Shown here one piece after another: positions 37,424 to 50,062 of a stretch of 64,000 nt of DNA. The notes beneath the pieces were generated by a model. The model searched no databases. It was given only the letters and a program-made list of their open reading frames with translations, and had not been told where the DNA came from. Source of the stretch: Tenrec ecaudatus (taxonomy: Eukaryota > Chordata > Mammalia > Afrosoricida > Tenrecidae). The stretch is from NCBI RefSeq assembly GCF_050624435.1, contig NC_134537.1, positions 13,822,584 through 13,886,583 of the forward strand, given 5' to 3'. The translations under genes and the position numbers were made by a program. Position 1 is the first letter of the stretch. Each line of letters opens with the position of its first letter.

Positions 37424-37628
37424 TTTGTTGTTGTCTATGAGATCACCATGCTTTCAGGGATTTTTGTCTGGCTTGTTCAATATGTGTGTTTTTCCTAGAA
37501 AACATGGATTTTTATGCAAAGATAAGTAATTAATGAAACATTTTTATATTTTCACATAGAGATGGTACAAGGAGCCCTGGTGCCATGGCGGTTACTCATT
37601 GGGCTGCTAACCACAAGGTCAGCATTTT

Positions 37629-39158
37629 TTTAATGTTTTTTTTTAATAAAAGATCATTTTATTTGGGGCTCTTACAACTCTAATTATAATCCACACATCA
37701 ATTGCATCAGATATATTTGTGTATAGATTATCATCATTCTTTTCTAGACATTTGCTCTCTATTGAGCCCTTGGTATCAGCTCCTCTTACCACCCACCCCC
37801 CCCATGGCCCCTTGATAGATTATGTTATTATTATTTTCTGTTTTTTTTTTAAGCAAAAGGGAAGAAATTTATTGGAGCCCATAGGGGAAACCCTAGGGGG
37901 TGGGGCCAGCATACCCTACTGTGTAGGCATGCCCAGCAGAGTCATACCATTCACTGTACCCCCATGTCCCAGAGGGGCTCCCCTTGAGCCAAGCCCCAAA
38001 GCCCCAGGACTGGCTGGGGGTGGGGACGTATTATTATTTTCATATCTCACACCAACCGCTGTCTCCCTTCCCCTCTGGTTTCTGTTGTTCTTCCCCCTGG
38101 AGGGGTGTGTGTGGTATGTGCCAATCATTTTGATCGGTTACCCCTTCCTCTACTGCTCCCCCACCCCCACCTTTCCCCTTCCCTTTTGGTATTTATTGCT
38201 ACTCCCATTCCTGTGCCTAGATTCCATGTGCTGTGAGCTGTCCTGGTCCAGTGTATACCTCTTCTGGTCCAGTCCAGATTGAGAAGCCAGCACTAGGGTC
38301 GTGACAGTGGGGGGTGAGGAAGCCTCAAGGAACCAGAGATTGTGTGATCCATCGGTGCTCTGCTGTACCCTGGCTTACTCATCCCTTCCTTGTGACCCCT
38401 CAGTGGAGCGTTATTCCATTGTCTAACAGATGGGCTTGGGGTCTCAGCTCCGACCTTCTTCATTCTCAACATGTTTTTGTTTGTTGTTTGTTATGGATCT
38501 TCTGATGCCTGTTACCCAGTCCCAATGATACCTCATGATCGCATTGTCTGGCAGGCTTCTTCCATGTAGGCTTGTTGCTTCACTGCTGGATAGCCGCTTG
38601 TTTAACTTCAAGTCTTTAAGACCCCAGATGCTATATATTTTTTAATAGCTGGGCACCCTCTGCTTTCTTCACCATATTTGCCCATCCACCCATTTTTATC
38701 TTCAGTGATTGGGGCATGGGGGGGATGTCCATAAAAAAAAGCCAGTTTACTAGAACAAAGTGTTCTTGTATTGAGGGAGGGTATGAGCTGAGGCCCAAGG
38801 CCCATCTGCAGCCCCAGTGTATTGCCTTATAAATATATGTACATAGGCCAATACCTCTATTTTTATGGATTAATGTGTTTACATAAGTACACATCTCTGT
38901 TAATACCTCTATCTATAGCTTTGCTTCCTAGAGCTTTCCTGTTTCCTTTGCCTTCTTCCTGCCCCAACATCATGCTTGGCCTTCTTCTACCTCTTAGTAC
39001 TTCCTCTTAGCTAGATTGCTGTTGTTCTAATACCCACACTATCTCTGCAACTTCTGCCAATGACCCTGGAGGATCTTGGAGGAGAAGATGATGGGGGTGG
39101 GGGAGGAAAGCAAGGCCATAGATAGGGGAACAACTAGGGAATTGAAACCAGCAACAGA
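37629..39158 (-). mobile_element. L1 3'UTR copy (antisense), inserted into an AfroSINE and itself interrupted
   Basis: It starts with antisense poly(A) (tttttaatg tttttttttaataaaag) and the tail ggggctcttacaactctaatt, then runs parallel to the 6.5-kb copy (gtgacagtggggggtgaggaagcctca; aagaccccagatgctatata). The sequence GTCAGCATTTT on both sides (37618-37628 and 39159-39169) is the target duplication inside an AfroSINE. A 190-bp foreign insert lies at 37839-38028. Confidence 0.82.
37839..38028 (-). pseudogene. Retroposed mRNA 3' end (parent gene unknown)
   Basis: The 190-bp insert is flanked by TATTATTATTTTC (37826-37838 and 38029-38041). In antisense it ends with ctccaataaatttcttccc and a run of A, that is a polyadenylation signal and poly(A) tail. 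The rest is GC-rich, unlike the surrounding L1. Read antisense, one frame ends GTVNGMTLLGMPTQ and then stop, followed by about 85 nt to the tail, which would fit the last codons and short 3'UTR of a mature mRNA. I do not recognise the parent gene. A short SINE-like element is the alternative. Confidence 0.6.
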
Positions 39159-39285
39159 GTCAGCATTTTGAAACTCCCAGCCAGCTCCATGGAGAAAGAG
39201 GAGGCTTTCCACTCACCTAGAGTCACATTCTTCAAACTCACCAGGGCAGTTCTACTCTGTCTAGAGGGTCACTATGCGTCAAAAG

Positions 39286-41659
39286 CATATTATGCTCTTC
39301 TGGTATATCATTTAAACACTCTGTAATGAGATTATTTGCATATAATTTACTACAAATGCACATTCAAGTCCTTTTGTACCTTGAAAAAATGTTATCTCAA
39401 GGATAACTAATCTTGGATTAGTTTCTTGGGGTCATTAGAAACTAATCCAAGAAGGGAGAAAGTGGGAAGCAAGACAGTAAGATTGACTATGCAAGGGGAC
39501 TCCACAAAAGTCCATGGAAAACAGACACTAAATAATAATGCAACATTCCCGCCCTCGGCAGCCTCCCTGTAAGTGTGGAGTTTGGGCCGTGAAGGATCAC
39601 TTTTCACTTCAGCGTTTCAAAGTCATTGTTCAATATTGTTCAATTGATGATCTCATGTAGCCACTTGTGCTTCAGGTCTAGATTATAGTCGTGGCAAGAG
39701 CAGTCATCTAGTCCACGTGTGGCTGTGAATGGCTTGGGTTGTGTAACTTGCTGGTCTCTGGCGTGAAGGGAAATAAAGGATCTCAGAAGAAGACTGCCAG
39801 TGTACTTTTCTTTCCGCTGTGGGGCTCTGGTGGAAATCTAAGACAGGTCAGGAGTGACAGGGAGCTATTATGATGTTGGGTGCCTCCCATGGAAGGAGTA
39901 GCTGCTCTGAGTTCACATCGTAGAAGACAGTTATTCCTTAAACAATAGTCACTATAGCGTTTGCCAATTACAGCAGGAGCCTGGAACTGAATAGGCACAA
40001 AGGTTTAACTACGCTCTCTCTGCTGATCATCCTGCAAGGGGTCACAATGGACACCCTCTGGCACAGGGCCATGCAGAGAAAGCCAGTATCTCCTCTGCCA
40101 AGGCTGTAGCTGTTCTCTGGCAACTAGAGATGTTTTAAAAGAGAACTTTAATTAAGGCACCAGGGCACCAGGCATGACAGTTCTCCACTCTTCCCAGGCA
40201 CCAGCAACTCACTCAAAATAAAAATAAGCTTCAAGAGTGAATTAAGAACGTCACACTGTTCGTAGGTTGTCCTGACTTCTCTATAAAGATACTGGCAGGC
40301 ATAATTAAGTTGCTGCTGGAAGCAATGTGACCCATTGACTTACGGCCCCTTTCAGACAGGAGCATCAATTTAATATCAAGGGAAGTAATCAGCTCTACCT
40401 GATGATCTCTTCTCAATGCTTCAGTGTGATCCATTGTCTTCTGGCGGCTTACGGGGTCTCTTAGAGTTTTGTGTTTTTTTTCAATATCTGGAAATATTTT
40501 CATGTACATTCACATTGTTGCCCACCCCACGCCCTCATTCTGTCTCTGTGTTCCTGTCCCTCTCACCTACCTTATTCTTCTATGCACGTCCAGTCGGAAT
40601 TCCTAAGCAGAAGCGAGGCTGAATATTTGGACAGTTTTGTTGAGAGTGGATTCAGAGGAAATGGAAATGAAGACTTAGTTTATGCAGTTAACTGTCAAAT
40701 GGTTTGCTTTTTTTGTTTTAGCTGTGTGTGTACGTGCATGCACGCACACCCAAAAACAGGAGACAAACCAGAAGTAAAACAAATGGAAAAACCTCTCCAG
40801 GCATTTAGCCATGTGTTTTCATGATGGTCAGAGCAGAAAGGGACAAGGATGCAGTGAAGAAGGAGATGCTATCACTCTCCTTTGTGTTGTCAGGAAAGTT
40901 GCCGTGCCATCTTAGAATTTCTACATGCATTAAAGAATGATCGTCTTAGCCAGCACTTTGTATGGACACGTTCGAACATCCACTATGGCGAAGCATTTCC
41001 ATTATCCTTTCATTCGTTCCACCTCTTTTCCATTTCACCCCCTCTTGATACAACGGTAAATAAGAAAATGTCTTCCTAGAGATCAGGTATCTCAGACTGA
41101 TAAGTAACATTTGAAGCAACCTTGATGGATGAAAAAACTAAAAACGAATGAACAGATTGTTCAGTCAATAACTGTGTTTGGAAAACCTTACATGCGACGC
41201 ACTGGGCTAAAGGTGATTATTAAAATCAACAAATTAAAAGCCTTGTAGAGCCAGGGTAATCTTGTTATGTCATTTTGATGTTTTCACTCTTGTCATTACA
41301 TTTGGCAGAAGGTCACATATCCCTAAAAGAACCCATACATTATTGAGTTATCAGACTCTCCCTTCTCTCCTGCATGGCTTCCCACTCCTTTCTCAACTCA
41401 CATGGGTCCTCTCTGTCTCAGAAACGCCCTGGGTTTCCTGTTGCTTCTGCCTGACACACTCTCTGCTGTGGTGTTCACTGCCCACTGCGACCCACCCTTC
41501 TCCTTGCATCTTACAGGCCGTGGCCTCAAGGAGGTCACACTAGCTTCAGTCCTCCCCTCGCTCCCTCCAGCCTGGTGTTCACTCTCAGCATTCGACTTTG
41601 TCCTTTTGCGCATGACTTACAAGTGTTGTTAGGTAGCATCTAGAGGTTGACTCAGTTAC
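39286..41659. other. Intronic sequence, nothing recognised
   Basis: No clear repeat or exon. Open frames here lack family motifs. Confidence 0.5.
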
Positions 41660-42245
41660 ACCGTAGGTGAAAAACGGCCTCGTCTTGAGACATTCTCACC
41701 GTCCTTCCTTAGTTAATGCACATAGTTGCCGCCACTGGGTCAATCCGTCTCATTGATGGTCTTTCTCATTGCTCCTGGCTCTTTACTTTATCAGGCATGT
41801 CATTGTTCTCCCTATATTCCCTCCTGGTAACTCTGCCAATTTATTTTGTTCTTGTGGCAGTTCATGGAATATTCTATTAGATTGGTCAATGTGATCACTC
41901 AAATCCATCCATCCTTCAGTCTTCCTTACTCATTGTCCAGCATTTAGGTGCATGTGAGGCGATGGACTGTACCCTGGCTTGGATCCAGTGCACATTTGTC
42001 CTCAAAGTGACTTTCCTTTGGGTGTCAGATTTTCGAGTATAAAGCTTTGTTTCATTTCTTGACTGCTGCCCCCATGAGCAATGACTGTAGATCCAATCTA
42101 GAGCTGAAAATAAAGTGAAATCCTTGACCACATTGACGTTTCATCCATTATCTATGTAGCCTTTTGCTGCTTAATGGTCCCATTGTGGTGGTGATGATGA
42201 TGATGGTGATGATGATGATGATGATGATAATGATGATGGTTGTGG
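41660..42245 (-). mobile_element. BovB/RTE LINE, 3' portion (antisense)
   Basis: The stretch shows gccactgggtcaatccgtctcattg, actttatcaggcatgtcattgttctcc, cttactcattgtccagcatttaggtgcatgtgaggcgatgga, tgtaccctggcttgg and catttcttgactgctgcccccatgagc, which are BovB 3' landmarks on the complementary strand. It ends in a (GAT)n tract at 42186-42240. It is probably the same insertion as 42830-43880. Confidence 0.85.
42186..42240. repeat. (GAT)n microsatellite
   Basis: Imperfect trinucleotide array at the inner border of the 41.7-kb BovB piece. Confidence 0.95.
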
Positions 42246-42829
42246 TGTACTAGGGAAATGAAGAGGACTCTAGCTTTGGGTTTGGTCCATTTACCTATCC
42301 CTCTGGGTACGAGAGCCATGGCTGAAGCAACAATAGGAATCATCCTGTGACCATCAAGAAAGGGGAGCGCCTGCAAGACCTTGGTCTGAAGTAGTGGAGG
42401 CCGCAGGGGAGCAGCACTTAGATCACCAGGCAAAGTGGCAGAAAAGTAGGTTTCCTGACTCAGGGGACAAGTCAGAGAAACACATGCCTGCTGGCAAAGA
42501 AGAGACTGATGTTGACCAAATATGATGTGCTGAAAGTTTTATGATCCTGACTTGTGGCAACTTCCTAACTCCCCTAATGAGCCCCATACCCATGAGCACT
42601 GAGTACTGCTTCTGAGACCTGCTTAGCTATCACAGCAGGTGATCAAACCGAGCAGAGGAGAAGAGTGAGTGTCATGGGAATAGCATTGGTGTCAGAAGAG
42701 AGAAAAGAAGGTGGGGGCCTGTCTGGCCTCTCCTTGTAGCAGTAGCCCTTGGGGTGGTGTGCGGTTAGACTCTACTTTTCCCTCTTGCAGCTGAGGAGGT
42801 AAATGTGCCCCCCACCACCATTTCCTCAG

Positions 42830-43880
42830 TAATTCACACTCAAGGCTGTATTCTTTGATCTTCATCTGTGTTTCACGTTCTCTTCACTTCAGCGAGCAAG
42901 GTTGTGTTAATAACATTTTGCAGGTTGTAAATGAACCTTCCTCAAATTCTTCTTCATAGAGATTTTTGGATTATAGACCTAGCATATGAATTGATTATAT
43001 TGGTGAAAAGATCCAACCCTGACAGACATCCTTCCTGAATTTAAACTGTGCATTGTCCTCTTGTTCTCTTTGAAGGACTTGATCATTATGCAGGTTCCAA
43101 GTGGGCACGATTCATTATTCTGGAATTCCTGTACTTTCAAGTGTTGTCCATAATCTTTTAGGCCCCACATCGCTTAAATGGCTTTTCAAAGTCAATGAAA
43201 CACAAGCAAACATCTTTCTGGGTTTCTCTGCTTTCTGCTAAGATCTACCTGCCGTCAGTATCAATACCCTTCATTGTAATGTGCTGTCGTATGTGTGTGT
43301 GTGTGTGTGTGTGTTTCTGAATCGGACTTGGATTTTTGGCAGTTCAATATCAATATACTGTTACAACTGTTTCAAAAGTATCTTACGTAAGATTTAAATT
43401 GCGTGTTACATTAATGATTCTGTTAAAAAATCTCCACATTCTGCTGGCTACTTTTTTTTTGGAACTCTTGTCATTGCTTTGCTCCATCACTGTCTGCTGG
43501 ATGTTTAGGCATAAACATGTGAGAGATTCCAGCAGTGGAACCATTTCTTGAAATCCACTGATTGATATTTGGTCAATTTGGGCGACTTTAATTTTCACCA
43601 ATGCCTCCAGTACAACTTGAACTGCCAGTGCCCTTGGATCTTGATCACGTGCTACCTCCTGGACGGTTGAAGGCCGACTACATATTTTGGGTACGGTTGG
43701 TGTGGGTATCCCCTATCTTGTTTTGATGCATCTTTTATCCATTAATATTTTGCTCATGAATTCTTTAATAGTTCAACTTGAGACTTGATTTTTTTTCTTC
43801 AGTGCTTACAGCGTGAGAAATACATTTGTTCTTTAAAATAGTTTTCTAGCTCCAAGCATGTGCATGTAGCTATGACATGA
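42830..43880 (-). mobile_element. BovB/RTE LINE, reverse-transcriptase region (antisense)
   Basis: Landmarks on the + strand are caaggctgtattctttgatcttcat, tcttcacttcagcgagcaaggttgtg, ccaaccctgacagacatccttcctga, ttttcaaagtcaatgaaacacaagcaaacatc and ttctctgctttctgctaagatc. It continues the element whose 3' part lies at 41660-42245; about 585 bp between them is not recognisable as BovB. A (GT)n tract at about 43292-43313 interrupts it. Many frame breaks are present. Confidence 0.85.
43292..43313. repeat. (GT)n microsatellite
   Basis: Eleven GT units inside the antisense BovB copy. Confidence 0.93.
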
Positions 43881-44063
43881 ACTTTAGAGTTAAATAGGTA
43901 AATTTGTAATTATATATATCTGACAGCCCCATTGAGCGGCAATCCCCATTGCAATCAGCAATATTTTAATCCTCTTCATGATGACCTACACAACGCCTAG
44001 CACTAAATAGCAGCTGAAAGAAGACAGAGGGAAACTGATGTGACCATTTGCACTGACAAAAGG

Positions 44064-44245
44064 AAGGAGCCTTAGTGCCAACATGTGTTACCTTTGCCGC
44101 TGATAATTGCGAAGTCAGTCTTGGACCCCACTGCTCCACGATAGGACGATAAGATTTACAGTCTTGGAAACCCACAGAACAGTTCTACTTGCTCCTAGAG
44201 TATTGCAAAGAGTCAGAATCAACTCAATGGCCGTGAGTTGAGGGA
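44064..44245 (+). mobile_element. AfroSINE
   Basis: aggagccttagtgcc head and aagatttacagtcttggaaacccacagaacagttctacttgc...gagtcagaatcaactcaatggccgtgag tail. Confidence 0.85.
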
Positions 44246-44867
44246 ATTGACAGGGCAGTGAGCTGCACGAACGTGTAATTGAATTATGTGTTCAGTGACT
44301 AGAAAGAAAGGAAGTGCTTTGAAAATTGAGAGAAGGAGGTGATTTTGAGACTTGAAGGATCAAGGAATTACATATTGCCATTTGAGTTAGGTATGCAAAC
44401 TGGGCCTTTTCAGGTAGGAACTGATTCAGAGAGAATTTCCAGAGAAAAAAGCTCTTGGTGAACAAATTGGGCCAAATCCACTGACCCCCCTGCAAATGCA
44501 CTGTGCGTTAGTATTGTTTACTCCTAATGGTTAGCTGCCAGGTTTAACCTCTGCAGTGCCCTCAAGTTTGCGTTTCCTGCACACTTTTAAATGCTTTTTT
44601 GATACAACGTGCTTCCCATATTGCAACCAAACTTTTAATTTACTTTTTCTCGTTAACACTCTATTGATCTGCCGTTGTCTTGAATCATGTCGAGGCATAT
44701 TTAGAGTGGAGCGAGTCCAAAGGGAAATGGGAAACGTACAAGCACTTACATTTGCTGCAGAAGAAAGGAGGGTGGGACTTAAATATGAAACGAGTGAAGC
44801 CTGTTCACCGTCAGTGCTGGAAGGCGACGCTGGGAAAAAATTGAGCTGCAGGCTGAGAGTTATCTTT

Positions 44868-44912
44868 CCACACCAAACCCACGACTGTGGAATCAATTCT
44901 GACTCATGTTTT
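44868..44912 (-). mobile_element. AfroSINE tail fragment (antisense)
   Basis: accaaacccacgactgtggaatcaattctgactcatg is the reverse of the SINE 3' end only. Confidence 0.6.
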
Positions 44913-45061
44913 TAGAGTCCCTTCAATCTTCTATGTGTATCCTTTTCTATTTTTTGAAACTCCCTCCACCCATAAAACTCTGTTCTGTTGATGGAAGAAT
45001 TCTCCAGTGGCTTTGTATTTCTGAGCTTCAATTTAATTATCTGTTACAGGGGAGTAATAAT

Positions 45062-45240
45062 TACCTTTACACTGCCATTGAGTTCGTTCCAAGTCATAGT
45101 GACCTTTCTCCCACGGGTTTCCAAAGACCATAACTCTAGGGAGTAGAAAGCTTCATCTTTCTCCCAAAGAGAAGCTAGTGGTTTCGATAGGCTTGTCTTT
45201 CTGTTAGCAGCCCAATGCATAACCCACTGTGCCAAATGAG
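45062..45240 (-). mobile_element. AfroSINE (antisense)
   Basis: actgccattgagttcgttccaagtcatagtgacc, gtagaaagcttcatctttctcccaaagag and ttagcagcccaatgcataacccactgtgcc match in reverse. Confidence 0.88.
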
Positions 45241-45308
45241 ATGATGCAGTCAGCTCAGGGTCTGGTCTAGGGTATGTGCCTAATGGCGTGGTAGCCATGA
45301 ATCCAATC

Positions 45309-45515
45309 TCCCAAACTCACTGCCCTTGAGTTGGTGCTGATGCTGGAAATTGATAGAGTAGAATTGTCCCCCGAAGGGCTTCCAAGGTTGAAATCTATAT
45401 GGAAGCAGAACACAACATCTTTGTCCTGTGGATTTGCTTATACATTTGAACCACTGACCCTACAGTTAGCTGCTGGGAACTTTGACCACTTCATTGCCAA
45501 GGTTCCACCATTAAT
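45309..45515 (-). mobile_element. AfroSINE (antisense, older)
   Basis: ccaaactcactgcccttgagttgg tail and ttgaaccactgaccctacagttagctgctggg B-box region in reverse. Confidence 0.72.
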
Positions 45516-47196
45516 CCAGCCATTAATTAATGATAGTCATGGAAAAAATATACTTGGCACCACAATAGCTTTTTATTGTTCTGTTAATTACAATTTGATA
45601 ACACGAGCCATGACTTCCCTTGAAATTCACATGATCAAAGCCTTGAACTTAGATATTTTCACCTCAGAGTAGAATCTTTTCAACTTTGGGTCCTTTCTCT
45701 TGGTCACTTTTTCCATTTTGTACCCTAGTCAATTTTAGTTAATTCCACTCAATCTGAGAAATGCAATTTCTGATGACCTTTGCTACGTGGAATTTCCCTC
45801 TTCTTGCCCGAGGCTTCCCCAACTGCAGAGCATTGTCCAAGAAGCCTTAACCTCAGCAAGTGATGGCCTGTGTGTTTACTTTTGCCACGACCTCATCCTG
45901 ACCATATGACTGCCGGGACTCGACCTCCATGGGAGAATGAACAAATTGCTGTGGATTACAACAGTCCTGGTCATGACCTTCACAGTTCGCCAGCTCCTGT
46001 TTTCTTTCTTGGATCTACCACTTCCTGGTTTGGGGGTCTTTATGAGAGTTACCTGGCCTCCCAAACATTCCGTTTTCTCATCACCAATAACAGTGCGTGC
46101 TGCATTTGTCTTAAGGACTATGTAACACTGTGTCTGTCACTATCATTTTCACCTAAGTGTGACTACTTCACTGAGTGACACCAAGGGAAGCCACGTCCCT
46201 TTGAACTGTATATGAAAGCAGAGGATTAGGTCTGCGATCTTTATCACTGGCCCATGTCCTAATGGTCTCCACACCCCGATGATCATGTAATGATGTGCTT
46301 TTCATAACTCAATGCAAATGTGTGTCTTGAGCCAGTTCTGAGTAGGCCCGTTCTCCATTTGCCAGACTCGACTTGTGGCCCAGAGGAGTTTCAGTGGTTG
46401 ATTTTTTAACGAGTAGCCCAATAAGCCTTTCCTCTGAGTAAACTCAACCCTCCCCTCCATAGACTCCTCCAAAAATATTTTTATACATTTTGCAAAACCC
46501 TGAAAAGCCATCAGCTTGAGAAAATATCTTGTTAATCTTGATATTTGTATTCCATCATTTGTTAAAACATAACATTCTATTGCTTCGTAAGGTACAGGTT
46601 AGAAGGGAATTGAGTATAACATTAATATTTGAAGTGCTCAAATAGGTTTTTCTGTCATTTTTCCTGATTAGATTGGCCTTGCTTTTCACATGAAGATGAA
46701 TTTATACTCAAAATAGGAGAAATCTCAGTTACTTGTTCTTATATTTGTATTACTACTGCGTCCTTTAGTCTGTATTTATGTGATAGATATGTATCAATCC
46801 AATAGTCTATTTTTGGAGAGCAACTTTAATTACAGTTTGATAAAGTAAAAATCTGTGAGTGTGCTACTCCAGAGTTCTAAACTCTAAAACATTGTTGGGG
46901 GTTGAAATGACGAGTGAACACATTAACAGGTCACCATTTACAGAATTGCTTACTGTCCCAAGAATACTTAAGTGTCCTATGTATTATGATGAGTAGGGAC
47001 AACACCGGTATTAAATAGTTTATCCACATTACACAAAAGTGAAGTTTGCCCTCTTTTTGCTCTATATAAAATTCATGGTAAATGAAAGCTGAACCCTTTA
47101 TTTCCCTTCCTTCAGTTGACCACTCGGTGGATAGGTATGGATGTACCGCTTTGGAGATGCCGGCTCCCATGTACTGCCATTTTAAGTTTCCTGTGA
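45516..47196. other. Intronic sequence, nothing recognised
   Basis: AT-rich in the second half; no repeat family or exon identified. Confidence 0.5.
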
Positions 47197-47372
47197 ATAA
47201 TTTGATTAAATGGATGGACCCAGAGCCTGCAACAATGGGCTCAAACATACGAATCATGAGGATGGGGCAGGACCATAGTGTTTCATTCTGTTGTATATAG
47301 GATTGCTATGAATATGAACAGACTCCTGGGCACCTAACAGCAGCAGCAACAACAACAACAACAACAACAACA
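47197..47372 (+). mobile_element. BovB/RTE LINE 3' end with (CAA)n tail
   Basis: cagagcctgcaacaatgggctcaaacatacgaatcatgaggatggggcaggacc, cattctgttgtatataggattgctatgaa and gggcacctaacagcagcagcaac end in (CAA)n (47346-47372), the typical BovB tail. Confidence 0.88.
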
Positions 47373-47813
47373 ATTCTCTTCCTAGGAATACGTTCTGCTT
47401 CCCCATCACTCAGTGAATCACATCGGAACCCTCTGGTCTTTTAATGATGTGCTTGATGTGGAGCCAGCCTGCCTTTTTAGCATCATTCAATGCTCCCACT
47501 CCCTTACTGTGCTCTGGACACTACGTGGTAGCCACCTGAAGTGAACCTTCTTCATTTCTTCCCAGGACATGTTGGATTTTCTGGGAGGGTGCCGTGCTTG
47601 AGAAGGAAGTTTGTCTTATGCAGTGTCTGTGTAGTGTGCCATTGGAAACCACAAGTGTGGTGTAGTAAGGGATTCACAAACAGTCCCTCCCTCTGCCCAG
47701 TCTCTCTTTCAGAGGAGTTAGGCATCAGGACAAGAAGAGTGGACCTTTGACTTGTGTGGACCAGTCATTAGAATGTGGGCTTCCCTGAATGAGGATAAGC
47801 TCTACTGGATCCA

Positions 47814-47869
<56 letters not shown>
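47814..47869. repeat. (CA)n microsatellite
   Basis: About 28 uninterrupted CA units, the longest simple repeat in the window; likely length-polymorphic. Confidence 0.98.
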
Positions 47870-47872
<3 letters not shown>

Positions 47873-48655
47873 CTCAGAATGTGCCCTTTGCTGACTGGAA
47901 TTCCTTCCGTGTGCATCAGTATTATTTCAAACCCCTCTCCTTCTTTGAGGCACATTTAATATTTTGCATTATTCATGTAAGCTTTCCTGAGCCAGCACTG
48001 GGAGAACAATCTGTCTCTTCTTTGAAATTCTAACACTATTTCGAGCATATCTCTTTGGGCGTGCCTCCACTTTTTATTTATTCATCTTATTTTAGTGTGT
48101 CAGGATTGACTTTGGCTTTGGGAGTTATGGGAAATAATTGCACAGGAGATCCTGTAAGTGTTCTGTTTACAGATTCACTCACCGCATATCTTGATTGGAA
48201 GAGATGATACAGTCCTGTGCGTGATACGGTGTTTCCATACCTGATGTTCACACTTCCTTGATTTCCTACTCCTTCCTTGCACCGGCTCTTTCTCCAGTTT
48301 CTGACCCCTACTTATGTTCATGCAGAACAGCTTGGTTCAAAGAAACCAAGATATACTGGTGGTCCAGTTCTCCTATATTGAACTGGCTATATGGGGATAT
48401 TCCAGGTATGCAGTCTTAGCTGTCAGAATCCTTAGTCTTCCCTAAAACCACGTGCAAATGAAAAATGCAGTTATTACTAACTATCAAAAGTCTCAACCTC
48501 AAAATAACTCACAGATTCATGACTACGGGATTTTATTTATCCTTCATTTTTAGTCATTGTATTGCGTTGGCTAAGGGTTCCCATAGGGCAATAGGCAATT
48601 CTGGTGATAACCATGCAGTCAATCCAGAGCAGCTGAGATCTCTTGAAGTATGTTC

Positions 48656-48845
48656 AAGGAGCCCTGGTAGTATAGTGGTTACACATTGGGTTGCTAACCT
48701 CAAAGTCAGCAGTTCAAAACCACCAACCTCTCCATGGGAGAGAGGTGAGGCATTTAACTTCCCCAAATACTATCGCTCTCTGAAACCCAAAAGGACAATT
48801 TTACCCGGTGCTATCAGGTCTCTGTGAGTCAGAATCAGCTCATTG
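48656..48845 (+). mobile_element. AfroSINE (well preserved)
   Basis: aaggagccctggtagtatagtggttacacattgggttgctaac (A box), aagtcagcagttcaaaaccacc (B box) and gagtcagaatcagctcattgg (tail). Confidence 0.92.
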
Positions 48846-49044
48846 GTAAATATATTGATGTTTTTAAAGCAAAACCAAAATTGTAAGTCTTTTCTCTCAC
48901 ACAGCACTTTCATTAAAGAGAGCTGTTTTTCAATAAAAAAATTTAAGCATCAAGGGATAAAATGATGAATAACCAATATATTTCTCCTTACAATATTACA
49001 AGGTACTTGGGAGCAATGACTAGGTCTTAAAGTAATAATAAGGA

Positions 49045-49225
49045 CCAGTTGCTGTCCGATCAATTCTTACTGCTGGTGACCCCATGTATGTCAGAGGGAA
49101 CTACGCTCCATAGGTTAGTGAGGGGCTCACTTCTCAGATGTAAATTTCCACGTCTTTCTCCTGGGAGTCTCTGGATGGACTCAAACTTCAGACCTTTCAA
49201 TTGGTAGGCAAGAGCCCTAACTATG
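49045..49225 (-). mobile_element. AfroSINE (antisense, older subfamily)
   Basis: gttgctgtccgatcaattcttactgctggtgaccccatgtatgtcagagg and tctcctgggagtctctggatggactcaaac match the longer afrotherian SINE in reverse. Confidence 0.8.
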
Positions 49226-49856
49226 TCAATCATCAAGAAACTTCAAGAAGGTCTCAGTTCTCTTCCAATTCTCCATCAAGTTCAGCACAAAACTTGCGTA
49301 TGATGCCATGTAAATATTTGTTGAGTGAATGAAAGGTTAGATTAAGGAAGCCATTGCTTCTGACTATCTAAGGCCCCAGGCTGGTCTTTCTAGTCCCTCT
49401 CCAGCCTTAGCTCTTTGACCTGGGTCTTTTAGGGATGACTTGGGTGATGGACTGCCTCTTTTGATGAATTCACACAAGTGAGATTCTATCTTCCCATTTC
49501 TAATGATTTTAATATTAATTTTTGTTTTACTTACATTAGTGGGGCTAAATAGATGTGCCTTAAGGCTTGTATGACCACATTATTGAAATGCATTTATTAT
49601 TAGATATCTTAAATTTATAACCATATGTGTGTGTTTGTGCTTTTCTTTGCTCCTTATTTAGGTATGAAAACTATTCGGTCACTACACATGGGGGAGGGCT
49701 CTCCAAAAAGTTTGTGGAGAAAATGCCTTTACTTTTAATTTCTGTTTTCCACACACACTTTGGAACCTTCTCCTATATATCTGTTAATATTTATAATATT
49801 ATTTTGCATACTTTATTTAAATAGTATGTTACTATCACAAACCTTCTCTATGCATA

Positions 49857-50062
49857 GGAGTCCTGTTGGCTTAGTGGGTTACTAGTTGGCCTGTTAGCTG
49901 CAAAGGTCAGCAGTTTGAAACCGCGTACTACTTTTGGAGAGAAATGTGAGACTTTTGAGTACCATAGATACAGTCTCAGAATCCTACAGGGGCAGTTCTA
50001 CACTGTGCTAGATAGGGTGCTTTGAGTCAGAATCAACTTAATGGCAGTGAGTTTGGCTTATT
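49857..50062 (+). mobile_element. AfroSINE
   Basis: gagtcctgttggcttagtgggttac, aggtcagcagtttgaaaccgcg and gagtcagaatcaacttaatggcagtgagtttgg. Confidence 0.88.

Larger units (their letters stand above)
37569..39285 (+). mobile_element. AfroSINE split by the L1 insertion
   Basis: The head is aaggagccctggtgccatggcggttactcattgggctgctaaccacaaggtcagca (37569-37628). The body resumes after the L1 as gtcagcattttgaaactcccagccagctccatggagaaagagg...gggcagttctactctgtctagagggtcactatgcgtca (39159-39285). The two halves join without loss once one target copy is removed, which fixes the order of insertion. Confidence 0.85.

Noticed and set aside
37719-38282. 187-codon open frame
   Set aside because: It runs through antisense L1 3'UTR and the retroposed insert; no protein similarity.
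44531-44915. Long open frames on both strands over the same interval
   Set aside because: Mirror-image open frames with no motifs; chance is the simpler explanation.
47814-47869. CA array as a CRISPR-like or functional array
   Set aside because: A plain dinucleotide microsatellite; no spacer-repeat structure, and the window is mammalian.
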